DNA of 64,000 nucleotides from Sipunculus nudus (GCA_026874595.1 CM049309.1:71348926-71412925); one strand, 5' to 3'; positions 49,401-59,614 are shown, numbered from the stretch's first letter. The notes: a model not told the origin generated them from the sequence alone. Translations and numbers: made by a program.

Positions 49401-52400
49401 CCAAACCTGACAGTGAAATTTTACTGAATAAACCATCCCCATCATTACTGATATTAATATTAAGTGTGATGCAGGGGCCATGTCCATGTTTTTCTCCAAG
49501 ATAAAATTTTTAAAAATAACTTTGGATCATGTTTTATGCCATTTTGTGTAGTGTAATATAATATGGAGTATGAAGTACCGGTATACACTTTTCTACTTGG
49601 CTGAACCGTATATGACTTTTTAAAGCAAATGGTTTTAGCAAACATACCAGGAGTGTTGAATATACATGAAACAGTGTTTTCTCCTTAAATTTGTATCTGC
49701 CCATATTTTGCTCTAAAGAAAAGTGAAAACAAGCAAATTTGTGGAATTAATGTCCCCCCCTTTGGGCTCTTGTTGTCTTTCATGCTTGAGAAGCAAACAA
49801 ATATTATGACACGTGGAGAAAATCTTGAGGGCACATGAAAACCTAAACAGATGCACTATGACATGTAAAGACATCTGAGGTGAACATAAAAATTACAACA
49901 CAATGAGAAATAGGACCAAATCCACTGTGAAATTAAGAGACATCTGCAGGGGAACATATAAACTAAAACACATTGAGAAATTGGACCAAAATTTGATAAT
50001 TTTGTTTTTGAATTATTTTTTAGATAGAAACTCCAAAACCAATCCAAACTAAGTTATGCATGAGAGCAATCACTGACCTAAATTAGAATGAATTGGATAA
50101 TATTAAGGAAAGTTATAGCATGGAAACGAAAATCTGATAGACAGACACACAGAGTGACAGACAGACAGACAGGAGCCAGACACTCTAAAACCAATCCCAA
50201 CCTAGGTAAGCATTAGAGCAATCACTGATCAAAATTTGAACTAGATATTTCTTGGCACTGCAGGTGCCATAGTATCCCCAGACAATTAATCCCCCCCCCC
50301 TTTAAGAATAGGCCTCCCATCTTCAGCAACAATTAATATCAGACCACTCTCATAGAAAAGTTCACTCTCATAGAAAAGGTCATGACCCCAATTTCAATAT
50401 ACATCATCCCCTAACCCATGTCTATGTATATGCATAATATGAAAGAAATCTGTCCATTAGTTTTTGACTTATAATGCTCACAGTACTGTTAAGTGGCAAT
50501 GATGGGGTATTAAACCGCACAAAAAAAGGAAAAATATAACAGGTGGTGCTACAAGTTTCCGGTACATGACAACACTATCCAAGATCTTTGATCAAGTTGA
50601 TTTTTGGACCAATCAATGCATCCCTCAATGAGATATTAATGATTTTGTGAGATTTTCACCATATATGGCAATATTCAAGGTCAAGGCCACTCTCATAAGA
50701 AAGGTCACGACCCCAATTTATATATACATCATCCCATAACTCATGTCTAAATATATATGCATAATATGAAAGAAATATGGCCATTAGTTTTTGACTTATA
50801 ATGCTCACAGTACTGTTAAGTGGCAAAGATGGGGGTATTAAACGGCACAAAAAAAAAGTAAAAGAATAACAGGTGGCACCACCTGTTTCCGGTACATGAC
50901 AATACTATCCTAGATCTACCATCAAGTTGATTTTTGGACCAATCCATGCATCCCTTATTGAGATATTAATGATTTTGTGTAATTTTCACCATATATGGCA
51001 ATATTCAAGGTCAAGGCCACTCTCATAGGAAAGGTCATGACCCCAGTTTATATATACATGATCCCATAACCCATGTCTATGTATATGCATAATATGAAAG
51101 AAATATGGCCATTAGTTTTTGACTTATAATGCTCACAGTACTGTTAAGTGGCAATGATGGGGGTATTAAAAGGCACAAAAACAAGTAAAAGAATAACAGG
51201 TGGCGCCACCAGTTCCCGGTACATGACAAAACTATCCAAGATCTATGGTCAAGTAGATTTTTGGACCAATCCATGCATCCATTTTTGAGATATTAATGAT
51301 TTTGTGTGATTTTCACCATATATGGCAATATTTAAGGTCAAGGTTACTCTCATAGGAAAGGTCATGACCCCAATTTAAATAAACATCATCACATAATCCA
51401 TATCTATGTATATGCATAATATAAAAGAAATATGTCCATTAGTTTTTTACTTATAATGCTCAGAGTACTGTCAAGTGGCAATTTCGGGGGTATTAAAAGA
51501 CACAAAAACAAGTTAAGAATGATAGGTGGTGCCACCAGTTTCTGGAACATGACAACCCTATCCATGATCCTAGATCAACTTGATTTTGGGATCAATCCAT
51601 GCAAGATTTCTTGAGATTTTTAAGAATTTGTGTGATTTTCCCCAAAATTGGACCTATTCAAGTTCAAGGACACTCTCCTAGTAAAGGTCATAACCTCATT
51701 TTAAATGGGCGTCATCCTCTCACCCATATCTATACATATACCAAGTTTGGTAAAGATCCGTGAAATATTTTTTTTGAGTAATCGTGCCAACAAGATTTAT
51801 ATGCGGTGGCGGCGGGACCGGTATGAAAACATAGTATCCCCTGACTTTGTCTGGGGATACAATGAAATCCGATAAAATTTAGGAAAGTTATTGCAAGGAA
51901 TCAAAAACCAGATGGATGGACAGACAAAGTGACAGACAGACAGAAGCCAGACACTCCAAAACCAATCCCAACCAAGGTATGCATAAAGATCCGTGAAGTA
52001 TTTTTTGAGTTATCGCGCCAACAAGATTTATATGCGGCAGTGGCGGGACCAGTATGAATACATAGTATCCCCTGACTTTGTCTGGGGATACAATGAAATC
52101 CAATAAAATTTAGGAAAGTTATCGCAAGGAAACAAAAACCTAATGGATGGACAGACAAAGTGACAGACAGACAGAAGCCAGACACTCCAAAACCAATCCC
52201 AACCAAGGTATGCATAAAGATCCGTGAAGTATTTTTTGAGTTATCGCGCCAACAAGATTTATATGCGGCAGTGGCGGGACCAGTATGAATACATAGTATC
52301 CCCTGACTTTGTCTGGGGATACAATGAAATCCGATAAAATTTAGGAAAGTTATCGCAAGGAAACAAAAACCTAATGGATGGACAGACAAAGTGACAGACA

Positions 52401-55400
52401 GACAGACAGAAGCCAGACACTCCAAAACCAATCCCAACCAAGGTATGCACAAAGGCAATCACTGACCCAAATTTGAATGAAATTGGATAAAATTAAGGAA
52501 GGTGATCACATGGAAACGAAAACCTGACATACAGACAGACAAAGTGACAGACAGACAGATAGACAGAAGCCAGACACTTCAAAACCAATCCATATTAAGG
52601 TATGCATGAAAGCAATCACTGACCCAAATTTGAATGAAATCGGATAAAATTAAGGAAAGTTACCACACAGAAACGAAAAGCTGACAGACAGACAGACAAA
52701 ATGACAGATAGACAGACAGAAAACCAGACCCTCCAAACCCAATCCCAACCAAGGTATGCATAAAATTAAGCAAGGTTATTGCACGGAAACGAAAACCTGA
52801 CAGACGGACAGACAAAGCGACAGACAGACAGAAGCCAGAGACTCCAAAACTAATCTCAACCAAGGTATGAATGAGAGCAATCACTGATCCAAATTTGAAT
52901 GAAATCAGATAAAATTAAGGAAAGTTATCGCACAGAAACAAAAAAACCTGATGGATGGCCAGAAAGACAGACAGACAGACAAACCCAAATCAATGTCCCC
53001 CGCATCTGTGGAGCGGGGGAAAATAAGCTTACACATGACATAATCAGTGGCCTGAAACATTAACATGGCATACAGATATGTGTCTCCTCTCCCTATTGGC
53101 CCCACATCCCTTAATTTGAGGAAAAATATATGGACTACTTTTCTAAGTTATGGGGTTCACAAAAATCCTAAAATTCAGATTTGACCTATCAGATGAAGGT
53201 AGAGATCATCAGTCTTTTAACCCTTCTGAGATTTTGGTATAAACAAATCATTCTCATAAAAAGCATGCTGGCATGAGTAATGGTATGGACTCCATTATGT
53301 AACTTCACTAACCTGTAGGTACAGTTCATGAATTCATGCATGAGCTTTACCCTACCTGTTAAGCCAGATATATATTGATATGTTTGACAAAAATATAAAC
53401 TATATAAATATACTCAAGGATAACTGATTTTTTTTCTGTCACATACCAGACCATCAGCTCCTATTCTTCCACGGCCAGCAACACGGAACAACACTTCAAT
53501 CTCCCAGTGTGCCTTGTTAAACTTATTTTTAGACCATACATGACCTGCAAAATACAACATGCAAAGTCAATAACATAATCATGAAAGAAATCATAAAATT
53601 TAAACAGTAATAGGGAGTATATATACTTATATTGTAAAATGTTACAGAAATATATGGTGAATTACTTTAAATTATCTAGTCAGGATGAATATCCAGTTTT
53701 AAAGGAGATCATAAAAAAAAGATCAGATATCCTAAATTAACATCAAAAGTATCTTTTTGCCAAATCCAATATAAATACAGAAGCAAGAGTGGTACATTTC
53801 TGTGGGAATATAGAACTGCATGGCACAAGCCAAATTTCACTTGAAAATGTGTATACATAATAGTATGTGGCTATGTAGACCATACCAAAAGTATATAATT
53901 ATTGAATTTTTATTATCTCCTGCTATCAGTAAATTTCTGGCTGAATACAAAACCACCCTGTCACATGGGTATACTACCTCAAATTCAACTGTTTTACAGA
54001 TTGTTATGGTTCTGTGTGAGAGTAAACACAATCATTGGGTGTCATCATGTGTCCCTTTACCATAAAAAAAAACTGACTGTAGGTCTGACCTTGCACATGT
54101 GCACCAACTCTCAAAGAGGTGAAGTTGCATGGTATGGCCACCAAATGGCATGCACTATGTTTGTCTCATACCATTCATAACACCTGTGGCATGTGCATAT
54201 CCATAAGCGTACAGGAGTTAGCTACTTGTTTAAGAACCTAATAATTCCAGATACCATTATATAACAAGGAATAAACGCTATATTTCATGTTTATTCAACA
54301 TACCTGGTCAATTTATGAGTACCTCTAATAGATCAAGTTCCAAGGTTATTTCCTCTTTCATTTATACTTTTACATTTGTACTCACACTAATATATGTCAC
54401 AAAACTTGCCTGGCTTAATGTAATAAAAATATGGTATTCAGAAGCATATATTTGTTGTTTATAGTGAAGGTTCCACTTGTTGACTGGGATTTTTACCAAA
54501 TGTTAACATTTATCTTACCTTTTTTACTCCTGAGTGAGGGAGTAATCCTAATTGATTCATCACTGGCAATTGCATCTGGAAAAAAAAAGAAAAGTCAATC
54601 ACCTAAAATTATGTATTATTCAATTAACAATGATAAAACATCACAATAATACTATTAAACAGACAAACAGTCATTTTATTGTCATATATGGTGTAACTGA
54701 TTGACAGTGATATATGTCTGAAACTAGATATTTCTTGGCACTGCAGGTACCATAGTATCCCAAGACAATTAATCCCCCCCCCCTTTAAGAATAGGAACCC
54801 TATCTTCAGCAGCATATACTGACACTTGGCAAGGGACTATGGTTTCTTCCATCTATCAACTTAAGAAACAATATTTTTCACCAAATATGGGGGCCAATAT
54901 GTTGAATCTCTCTTGAGAAAAGAGAATTAATTTATTTTATGGAAATGGGAAGGTAGGTGGCACCACCTGTCTAGTTGATGAGAAAACTTTCCAAGATGGA
55001 TGGACATGCCACATTTACGACCAATACCTTGCACCACTCTGGAGATTTGAGCAATTTTCACCCAAAGCACATGTACAGATGGACACAAGGCAAAACGATT
55101 GCAGATGGCGCCACCAGCCTAGAGTACAAGATGGAGGAGTCCAAGATCAATGGATATGCACAATTTCAGACCAATTGGGCAAATCACTCCTCAGAAAAGG
55201 GCATTAATTTATTCTACAAAAACCCTGAAGGTAGGTGGTGCCACCTGTCTGGTTTACAAGAAAACTTCCCAAGATGGATGGACAAGCCAAATTTCAGACC
55301 AATACCTTGAACCACTTCGGAGATATGAGCAATTTTCACACAAAGCAAACGTAGGGATGGACGCCACACATTCACGATTCCAGATAGCGCCACCAGTCTT

Positions 55401-58400
55401 GAATACAAGATGTTGGTATCCAAGATCAATAGATGTACACAATTTCAGCCCAATCCGTCCATTAGTTTTAGACTTATAATGCTCACAGTACTGTTAATTG
55501 GCTATGATGGGGTATTAAAAGGCGCAAAAACAAGGACAGAAGGTGGCGCCATCTGTCTTCCACAGAAGCCAAAGCTATCCAAGATCTTCAATTAATTAGA
55601 TTTTTGGACCAATCCATGCATCCCTTATTGAGATATTTATGATTTTGGGTGATTTTCACCATATAAGGCAATATTCAAGGTCAAGGCCACTCTCACAGGA
55701 AAGGTCATGACCCCAATTTAAATCTATATCATCCCACAACCCATGCCTATGTATATGCATAATATGAAAGAAATCTGTCCATTATTTTTTTAATTATAAT
55801 GCTCACAGTACTGTTAAGTGGCAATAATTGGGGTATTAAACAGCAAAAAAACAAGAAAAGGATAACAGACGGCGTCACCAGTTTCCGGTACATGACATCA
55901 CTATCAAAGATCTTTGGTCAAGTTGATTTTTGGATCAATCCATGCAAGATTTCTTGAGATATTTAAGAATTTGTGTGATTTTCCCCCAAAATTGACCTAT
56001 TTAAGGTCAAGGTCCCTCCCCTAATAAAGGTCATGACCCAATTTTAAAAAGGCTTCGTCCTCTCACCCATATCTATGCACATTTCAAGTTTGGTAAAGAA
56101 CGGTAAAATATTTTTTGAGTTAACACATCCTAAATTCTCTAAATAAATAAATTTGACAGGCTCTTTTTCATAACCATTGATATTTTATTGATAATCTTGA
56201 CTGGGGCTGGGTTCACAGGAAGCCTGGATGTTCTTTTGTATTCCTTTTCATTACAAAACATCAGAAAATAAATAGGAACAAGTTAATGTATAGCTGCAGC
56301 TTTAGATTGCTAATCTACCAAATTAATTTTATAATTTGTCACATCCTGTTGTATTCTATTCTCAACCAGTTGTCTTATGACAAACCAGTGTGTACATGTT
56401 CTTTGGCTTGCTTACTGGACTTATATATAACTGTAAAATAATTGAAAGAGCAGCCTGATGTGATAATGAACACACAGAAGTACAACAGGTGTTCCACTCT
56501 ATCAAGATGTAGTAATTGCATGGCTACCTACATCTTATGAGCTGGCTAACCTGACAGTTGGTTATCTTATATACCAGTTTGGTTGGGAATTGTACAGCTG
56601 TCATAACAATGCGTTCTTGTTACCTACATACTGCACATTGCCTCCAATAAATTTGACTTGATAATTAACATGACTATCCTATTTTATTCATTACTGTAAA
56701 AAACATGGTACCAGTATGTCCTGAATCAGAAACCTTGCACACTGAGATTTCCTGCCCTGAATAATATGTATGTACAAAAAAAATTCACACACATCAAGTC
56801 ATCAACATGTTGTGTGCTTACTGTGCTCAAGAATCATGCTTTATAGAAGGCTATATGATCACATGACCCTCTTAAAATCCCCCCAGAGGTAAACACTGCT
56901 CTCCAAACCATTAAACATCCCCACTAGGAGTTAATTTGCTCTAGGATTTAATAAAAAATTTAACCACTTCAAGATGTTACTGCTTCTGTACAGTAGGTTA
57001 TATTTTACTATGATACATGGAACAACTCTGCAGATACTTTGGAATTGCTTTTGATAAAAGTGTTTTAATTTGTGTTTTCAGTGGGAGCTTACATTGCACT
57101 AAATAAGGAAATCACATTAATTCATGTCACCAGTACTTGTCAGTGTAGGTTAATTATATCCCGCCAGGTGGATGATACATCCTGGTCCACTCGTACTTGC
57201 TGTTACAAATAAACTTGTACTAAATTACAATAATTTCATGAATAGTAAATGCTTATAAACTCTACTTTGCATGAATATTGGACTGAATTAATGTTTTAAA
57301 ATGAAAAACAAGCGCGAAAATTCAGGCACACTAATTCACCACTTCCAAAGTATCTAGTGAGACCCACCTTAAGAATCAACCAATACTAATGATACTTGGG
57401 TTCATGCAGGGTTAAAATCAGAATAAAAAAGAATTATATGCTGAATTAGTGGCAGTAACAATGTATAATTGTTCAAAGAAGTGTTATTCTAATGTGTGTA
57501 GTCATCCAGTCTAAAACATAACATTACACTAAAATTCTTTGTCATTTGATTAATGTATAGCTTTTATTCACCAAAATTATTTATTAATGCAAAATTCCAG
57601 CTGAGAAGTAAAGAGCTGCCAATTTTAAACAATTATCCAGCTATTCTAGCTGTTCCTGTAAATTTTCTAACACATCATATCTGGTAAGAATGAGGGCATC
57701 ATTCCACATGTGCAGTTACTCAGCCCACACAGAGCTGCTTAATAAGCATGTCCATAGAAAGACATTGATCATGAAGTCTTATGTAATAATACTAGGGTGC
57801 TCATCCAAGCATTTAGTGATGGCTTCTTTACCACTGCAACCTAATAAACACTGTTAAACTTGGCTTCACACTTGGTTTGCTACTGATCTGGCTGTGATGT
57901 ATGCCATAATGAATTATAGGTCATATTTATACTAATAATCTACTAATTAATATGCAAATTTGAAATATTATTCTATATCTGAATAAAAACTTATTTGTTT
58001 TGCCACATTTACATCTAGCTAGGTCCTGAAGAATAGACTTTCTCCTTCAGCCAAGCTTTATGTATGTGTGACTAAATTATTCTTACTTCCTTTCATTTTG
58101 AAAGTAAGGTCTTTAATTAATATCAGCAACAGATTTATGATGTAAACTTTGTAAAAAAACATTATAATATCACTATTAGTATATATTTAAAGAGAAACTG
58201 TGAAAAAAGCAGAATTGAACACAAGTAGATCACTGGCAGTAGCAAAGCAGAGAAGAACATGTTTAAATATCCTTTGAGGTTGTATTATTATTCACTCCAA
58301 AATTTGCATGTAAAATATAAAAGAAATTGGGACCATGAAAAAGTGGTCGTTTTTTTAGCTAGTCCATAAACAGGTCGCCAGGTTAGGCAAGGTTTTTCCT

Positions 58401-58468
<68 letters not shown>

Positions 58469-59008
58469 TATGATATTATATAATATTATAGATAATAATT
58501 AAACTTATGGATAAGAAAGTTTAGTTTGAGAGCAGAGCAAAGCCAGTTGAGGTCTTATATAATCAATCTTTTATCAAATAATTAAAAAACAACAGAACTT
58601 GACAAAATTATGACTACGAGATGACACTTCAAAATAAAACGAATAAAAACGGGATTTACGGTGTTGCCAGTGTACCAGCTGAATACGCTTGATTTTTTTC
58701 ATGGCACAGCAATGTAACACTATATTACAACAATCATTATAACGATAACAACGACATCATTTCAGTTGCTGATTACACTACCGGCCTGCCTGTGACAGCT
58801 CAACACGACAACAGCAAGTGACATATGTCAAGTACTTACGGCCTCCGTGCTCCCAGAACGGGATTGTACCATCCTTCTGTACTAAGTGTGGACCTTTAAA
58901 ACTGTACTTATACTCAAATCTTTTGTTAAATAAGCTCGCATACGACGAACTGATGAGGAAAAGCAAGCAACAGCTGAGGAGCGTTTGTGCGTCCATGGGG
59001 GCTGCCAT
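40427..59008 (-). CDS. LMAN1: LMAN1 / ERGIC-53, L-type lectin cargo receptor, complete, 15 coding exons
   Basis: Fifteen - strand exons join in phase to 503 codons plus stop; the human protein is 510 residues. LMAN1 is a type I membrane lectin that binds high-mannose glycoproteins, with MCFD2 in vertebrates, and cycles between ER and ERGIC. Signal peptide is residues 1-24 (cleavage near SSYA). The lectin domain is about 26-253: D106, D137, N141 and H163 match human D121, D152, N156 and H178 (sugar and calcium sites), G236-G237 match G251-G252, and C175/C215 match the C190-C230 disulfide. A charged coiled-coil stalk is about 265-450. The juxtamembrane pair C461/C468 matches the oligomerising cysteines. 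The membrane segment is about 469-491, followed by a short cytosolic tail ending KKFY, a COPI retrieval and COPII exit signal. Start 59008 is chosen because it places the signal peptide at the N-terminus. LMAN1L is less likely given the KKFY tail. Confidence 0.97.
41040..41225 (+). repeat. short dispersed repeat ending GGATCCGCCCCTG, copy 2
   Basis: In LMAN1 intron 14, same family and orientation as 37205-37375, with a C10 run at 41190-41199. On the - strand it reads GADPGFRKRGGG, a well-known repeat-derived false peptide. Confidence 0.8.
41984..42096 (-). CDS. LMAN1: LMAN1 exon 14 (Cys pair and membrane segment)
   Basis: It encodes VSPPKECPNVEVSC, keeping the two juxtamembrane cysteines, then a 20+ residue hydrophobic stretch (PIYFFLVMGAQIMLFIAYT). 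Borders are ctccag and gtgagt. Confidence 0.95.
42817..42973 (-). CDS. LMAN1: LMAN1 exon 13 (stalk)
   Basis: It encodes TVVNDIQSKAHSIHSTQ, a Gly/Gln-rich stretch, then YDYTEMKNHLNSLHDNMQTL. The latter parallels human TTQHFIDIKEHLHIVKRDID. Borders are ctatag and gtaaat. Confidence 0.93.
43791..43888 (-). CDS. LMAN1: LMAN1 exon 12 (coiled coil)
   Basis: It encodes GGQALNFDTIRREEVNQVL and TNQRDLVTNLRDL, comparable to the human segment around TQQELDTVVKTQHEILRQV. Borders are tttgaag and gtaggt. Confidence 0.92.
44209..44385 (-). CDS. LMAN1: LMAN1 exon 11 (coiled coil)
   Basis: It encodes FERQEERTLKQIFDGQNTIH and VRELHRKLDEVIGRQ, matching human VGDRELRQVFEGQNRIHLEI, then a Gln/Gly-rich run. 59 codons, phase 0; borders are ttgcag and gtaagt. 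Confidence 0.96.
44435..44605 (+). mobile_element. possible tRNA-derived SINE in LMAN1 intron 10
   Basis: A B-box-like word GTTCAAATC (44476-44484) follows 'tggtcagggatcaaac', which loosely resembles an A-box region. About 90 bases downstream come 'aaatgggcagactgtgcccca' and an A-rich tail 'cacaaacaaacaag'. No target duplication was found. Confidence 0.3.
45708..45768 (-). CDS. LMAN1: LMAN1 exon 10 (stalk)
   Basis: It encodes YQKEHPDKATDPDIEDESKW, parallel to human FQKGHPDLQGQPAEEIFES. Borders are gcacag and gtaaga. Confidence 0.94.
46371..46465 (-). CDS. LMAN1: LMAN1 exon 9 (stalk)
   Basis: It encodes IPAQPGVSDEEKQKYEKEF and DEYWKKLEKAKE, parallel to human EISEKEKEKYQEEFEHFQQE. It is the start of the coiled coil. 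Borders are tttcag and gtaagt. Confidence 0.95.
46927..46982 (-). CDS. LMAN1: LMAN1 exon 8 (end of lectin domain)
   Basis: It encodes DHDVLAFLTHSLTPQETD, the last lectin strand leading into the stalk. Borders are tttccag and gtaagt. Confidence 0.95.
47192..47315 (-). CDS. LMAN1: LMAN1 exon 7
   Basis: It encodes LFVNLGLTQNKDDYELC (C215) and YFGVSAATGGLA, the GG binding loop of L-type lectins. Borders are tttacag and gtcagt. Confidence 0.97.
48016..48115 (-). CDS. LMAN1: LMAN1 exon 6
   Basis: It encodes DGSHQQLGGCLRDFRHKPF through EYFQKALS and contributes C175 of the lectin disulfide. Borders are tttttag and gtaagt. Confidence 0.96.
48695..48756 (-). CDS. LMAN1: LMAN1 exon 5
   Basis: It encodes HNNPYIMAMLNDGTKEYDHN, which carries the conserved histidine H163 of the binding site. 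Borders are ttttag and gtaagt. Confidence 0.96.
49138..49245 (-). CDS. LMAN1: LMAN1 exon 4
   Basis: It encodes AIWFTEDRMQEGPVFGS, then MDSFDNDGQ with the calcium/sugar residues D137 and N141. Borders are ctgtag and gtgggt, phase 0 on both sides. Confidence 0.97.
49740..50240 (-). repeat. outer repeat with GACAGACAG units, left part
   Basis: Contains one or two units of the 'ccaaaaccaatcccaacc...gcaatcactgacccaaatttgaatgaaat...cagacagac' satellite found in full at 52400-53000. It is cut at 50240/50241 by a Helitron-like element. Confidence 0.75.
50241..51862 (-). mobile_element. non-autonomous Helitron-like element, 1622 bp
   Basis: On the - strand it ends with hairpin TGGCAC-CTGCA-GTGCCA (50269-50253), eight bases, then CTAG and host T. 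Its 5' end is TTGTATCCCC rather than the usual TC. It lies exactly between A and T of caaatttgaa^tgaaat; intact copies of that site are present nearby, and there is no target duplication. Inside are 4-5 tandem units of about 326-330 bp ('tcaaggccactctcata' at 50681, 51011, 51338 and 51664), each with a GGTGGCGCCACC-like core. There is no Rep/helicase gene, as is usual for such satellite-bearing Helitrons. Confidence 0.7.
51863..52400 (-). repeat. 231-bp tandem repeat, mosaic of satellite and Helitron 5' end
   Basis: The hairpin GTATCCCC...GGGGATAC occurs at 51834-51860, 52065-52091 and 52296-52322, exactly 231 bases apart. Each unit fuses satellite ('gccagacactccaaaacc') to the last about 120 bases of the Helitron-like element ('taaagatccgtgaagtatt' onward). 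A 185-codon frame on the - strand (51901-52458) reads through this array and is not a gene. Confidence 0.85.
52401..53020 (-). repeat. GACAGACAG-containing satellite, about 110-150-bp units
   Basis: Four to five units start 'gccagacactccaaaacc' near 52411, 52568, 52722 and 52832, each with a short (ACAG)n tract. The block ends with hairpin CCCCCGC (52997-53003) / GCGGGGG (53013-53019). Confidence 0.85.
53021..53446. other. LMAN1 intron 3 remainder
   Basis: Unique sequence between the satellite and exon 3; nothing else seen. Confidence 0.6.
53447..53544 (-). CDS. LMAN1: LMAN1 exon 3
   Basis: It encodes HVWSKNKFNKAHWEIEVLF and RVAGRGRIGADGL, lectin-domain strands that include the sugar-site aspartate D106. 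Borders are ttgcag and gtatgt. Confidence 0.96.
53545..54518. other. LMAN1 intron 2
   Basis: AT-rich intron; short frames on both strands are without similarity to known domains. Confidence 0.6.
54519..54575 (-). CDS. LMAN1: LMAN1 exon 2
   Basis: A short 57-base exon encoding AIASDESIRITPSLRSKK, matching human AIPSSDQIRVAPSLKSQRG. Borders are tttccag and gtaaga on the - strand. Confidence 0.95.
54724..56125 (-). mobile_element. second Helitron-like copy, 5'-truncated, with inverted R2 modules
   Basis: It has the same 3' end as 50241: CTAG at 54724-54727, hairpin at 54736-54752, then 'catagtatcc' and a C10 run. The 326-bp units recur at about 55460-56110. The middle (54960-55450) carries modules that are the reverse complement of 8700-8960. 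The 5' hairpin end is missing. Confidence 0.65.
56126..58400. other. LMAN1 intron 1, no feature seen
   Basis: 2.3 kb of AT-rich intron without recognised repeats or coding potential. A regulatory role cannot be judged. Confidence 0.5.
58404..58466. repeat. (AT)n microsatellite, about 63 bp
   Basis: Uninterrupted AT dinucleotides within LMAN1 intron 1. Confidence 0.98.
58840..59008 (-). CDS. LMAN1: LMAN1 exon 1 (start, signal peptide)
   Basis: It encodes MAAPMDAQTLLSCCLLFLIS, then RFEYKYSFKGPHLVQ and FWEHGG, the conserved first lectin strands. The donor is gtaagt, read on the - strand below 58840, in phase 1. An in-frame ATG 69 bases upstream (59077) would push the signal peptide inward and is not preferred. 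Confidence 0.95.
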
Positions 59009-59300
59009 GTTGGGAAAGGAACCACGTACTCGCACCTGCCGTAAAGTGGCCTTGACTGCTGGTACCCGTGCTACCAAACCGTTATATCCCTGATAAATCG
59101 ATACGAGTACCAGCCGTGGAGTTCAACTCGTCTTGTCCAAGAGAAATCAAAAACACGAACTATAATAAAACAAAAGTGCAAATTTCTCGTAAAATCTTAC
59201 TCTATAACTAATGAAAATGGTTCATCTTCATAGTTGTGACATATGGATCATTTGCGTGGTTTTGTTTGATTTTGCGACACCAATATCTACATAGTTAAAG
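59009..59300 (-). promoter_or_regulatory. LMAN1 5' flank / promoter candidate
   Basis: Sequence directly upstream of the LMAN1 ATG, locally GC-richer near 59000-59140 and without a clear TATA box. The transcription start cannot be placed from sequence. Confidence 0.3.
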
Positions 59301-59517
59301 CTTGGCAAAATATGATTGGCCAAGAAATATTTTTGGGCGGAGCGTAATAATAATCACAACAAACAGTGTCCGAGAGTCGTGCTTTGCTTCCTCATGCGTT
59401 TCCAAGCATGACATACACCACGTGCTCTTGTACCTACACTGTTATTTGCCATGGTTCGTTAATTTCCAACAGACCTTCATTCATGCTACTCCCACACATA
59501 ACACGACGCTTGCATAG

Positions 59518-59520
<3 letters not shown>

Positions 59521-59548
<28 letters not shown>
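59521..59548. repeat. (TC)14 microsatellite
   Basis: Perfect TC run about 0.5 kb upstream of the LMAN1 start. Confidence 0.98.
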
Positions 59549-59551
<3 letters not shown>

Positions 59552-59614
59552 AACAAACATACATAAACATATATATACACACACATAAATATATATACAC
59601 ACGCACTAAAACGC

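Noticed and set aside
51901-52458. 185-codon open frame on the - strand
   Set aside because: It reads straight through the 231-bp array; the residues repeat with the DNA unit and match no protein family.
54975-55479. Frames of 111 and 109 codons on the + strand
   Set aside because: Both lie in inverted R2 modules; the peptide repeats reflect the DNA repeat.
58818-59093. 91-codon + strand frame
   Set aside because: Antisense shadow of LMAN1 exon 1, whose - strand reading matches the lectin domain.
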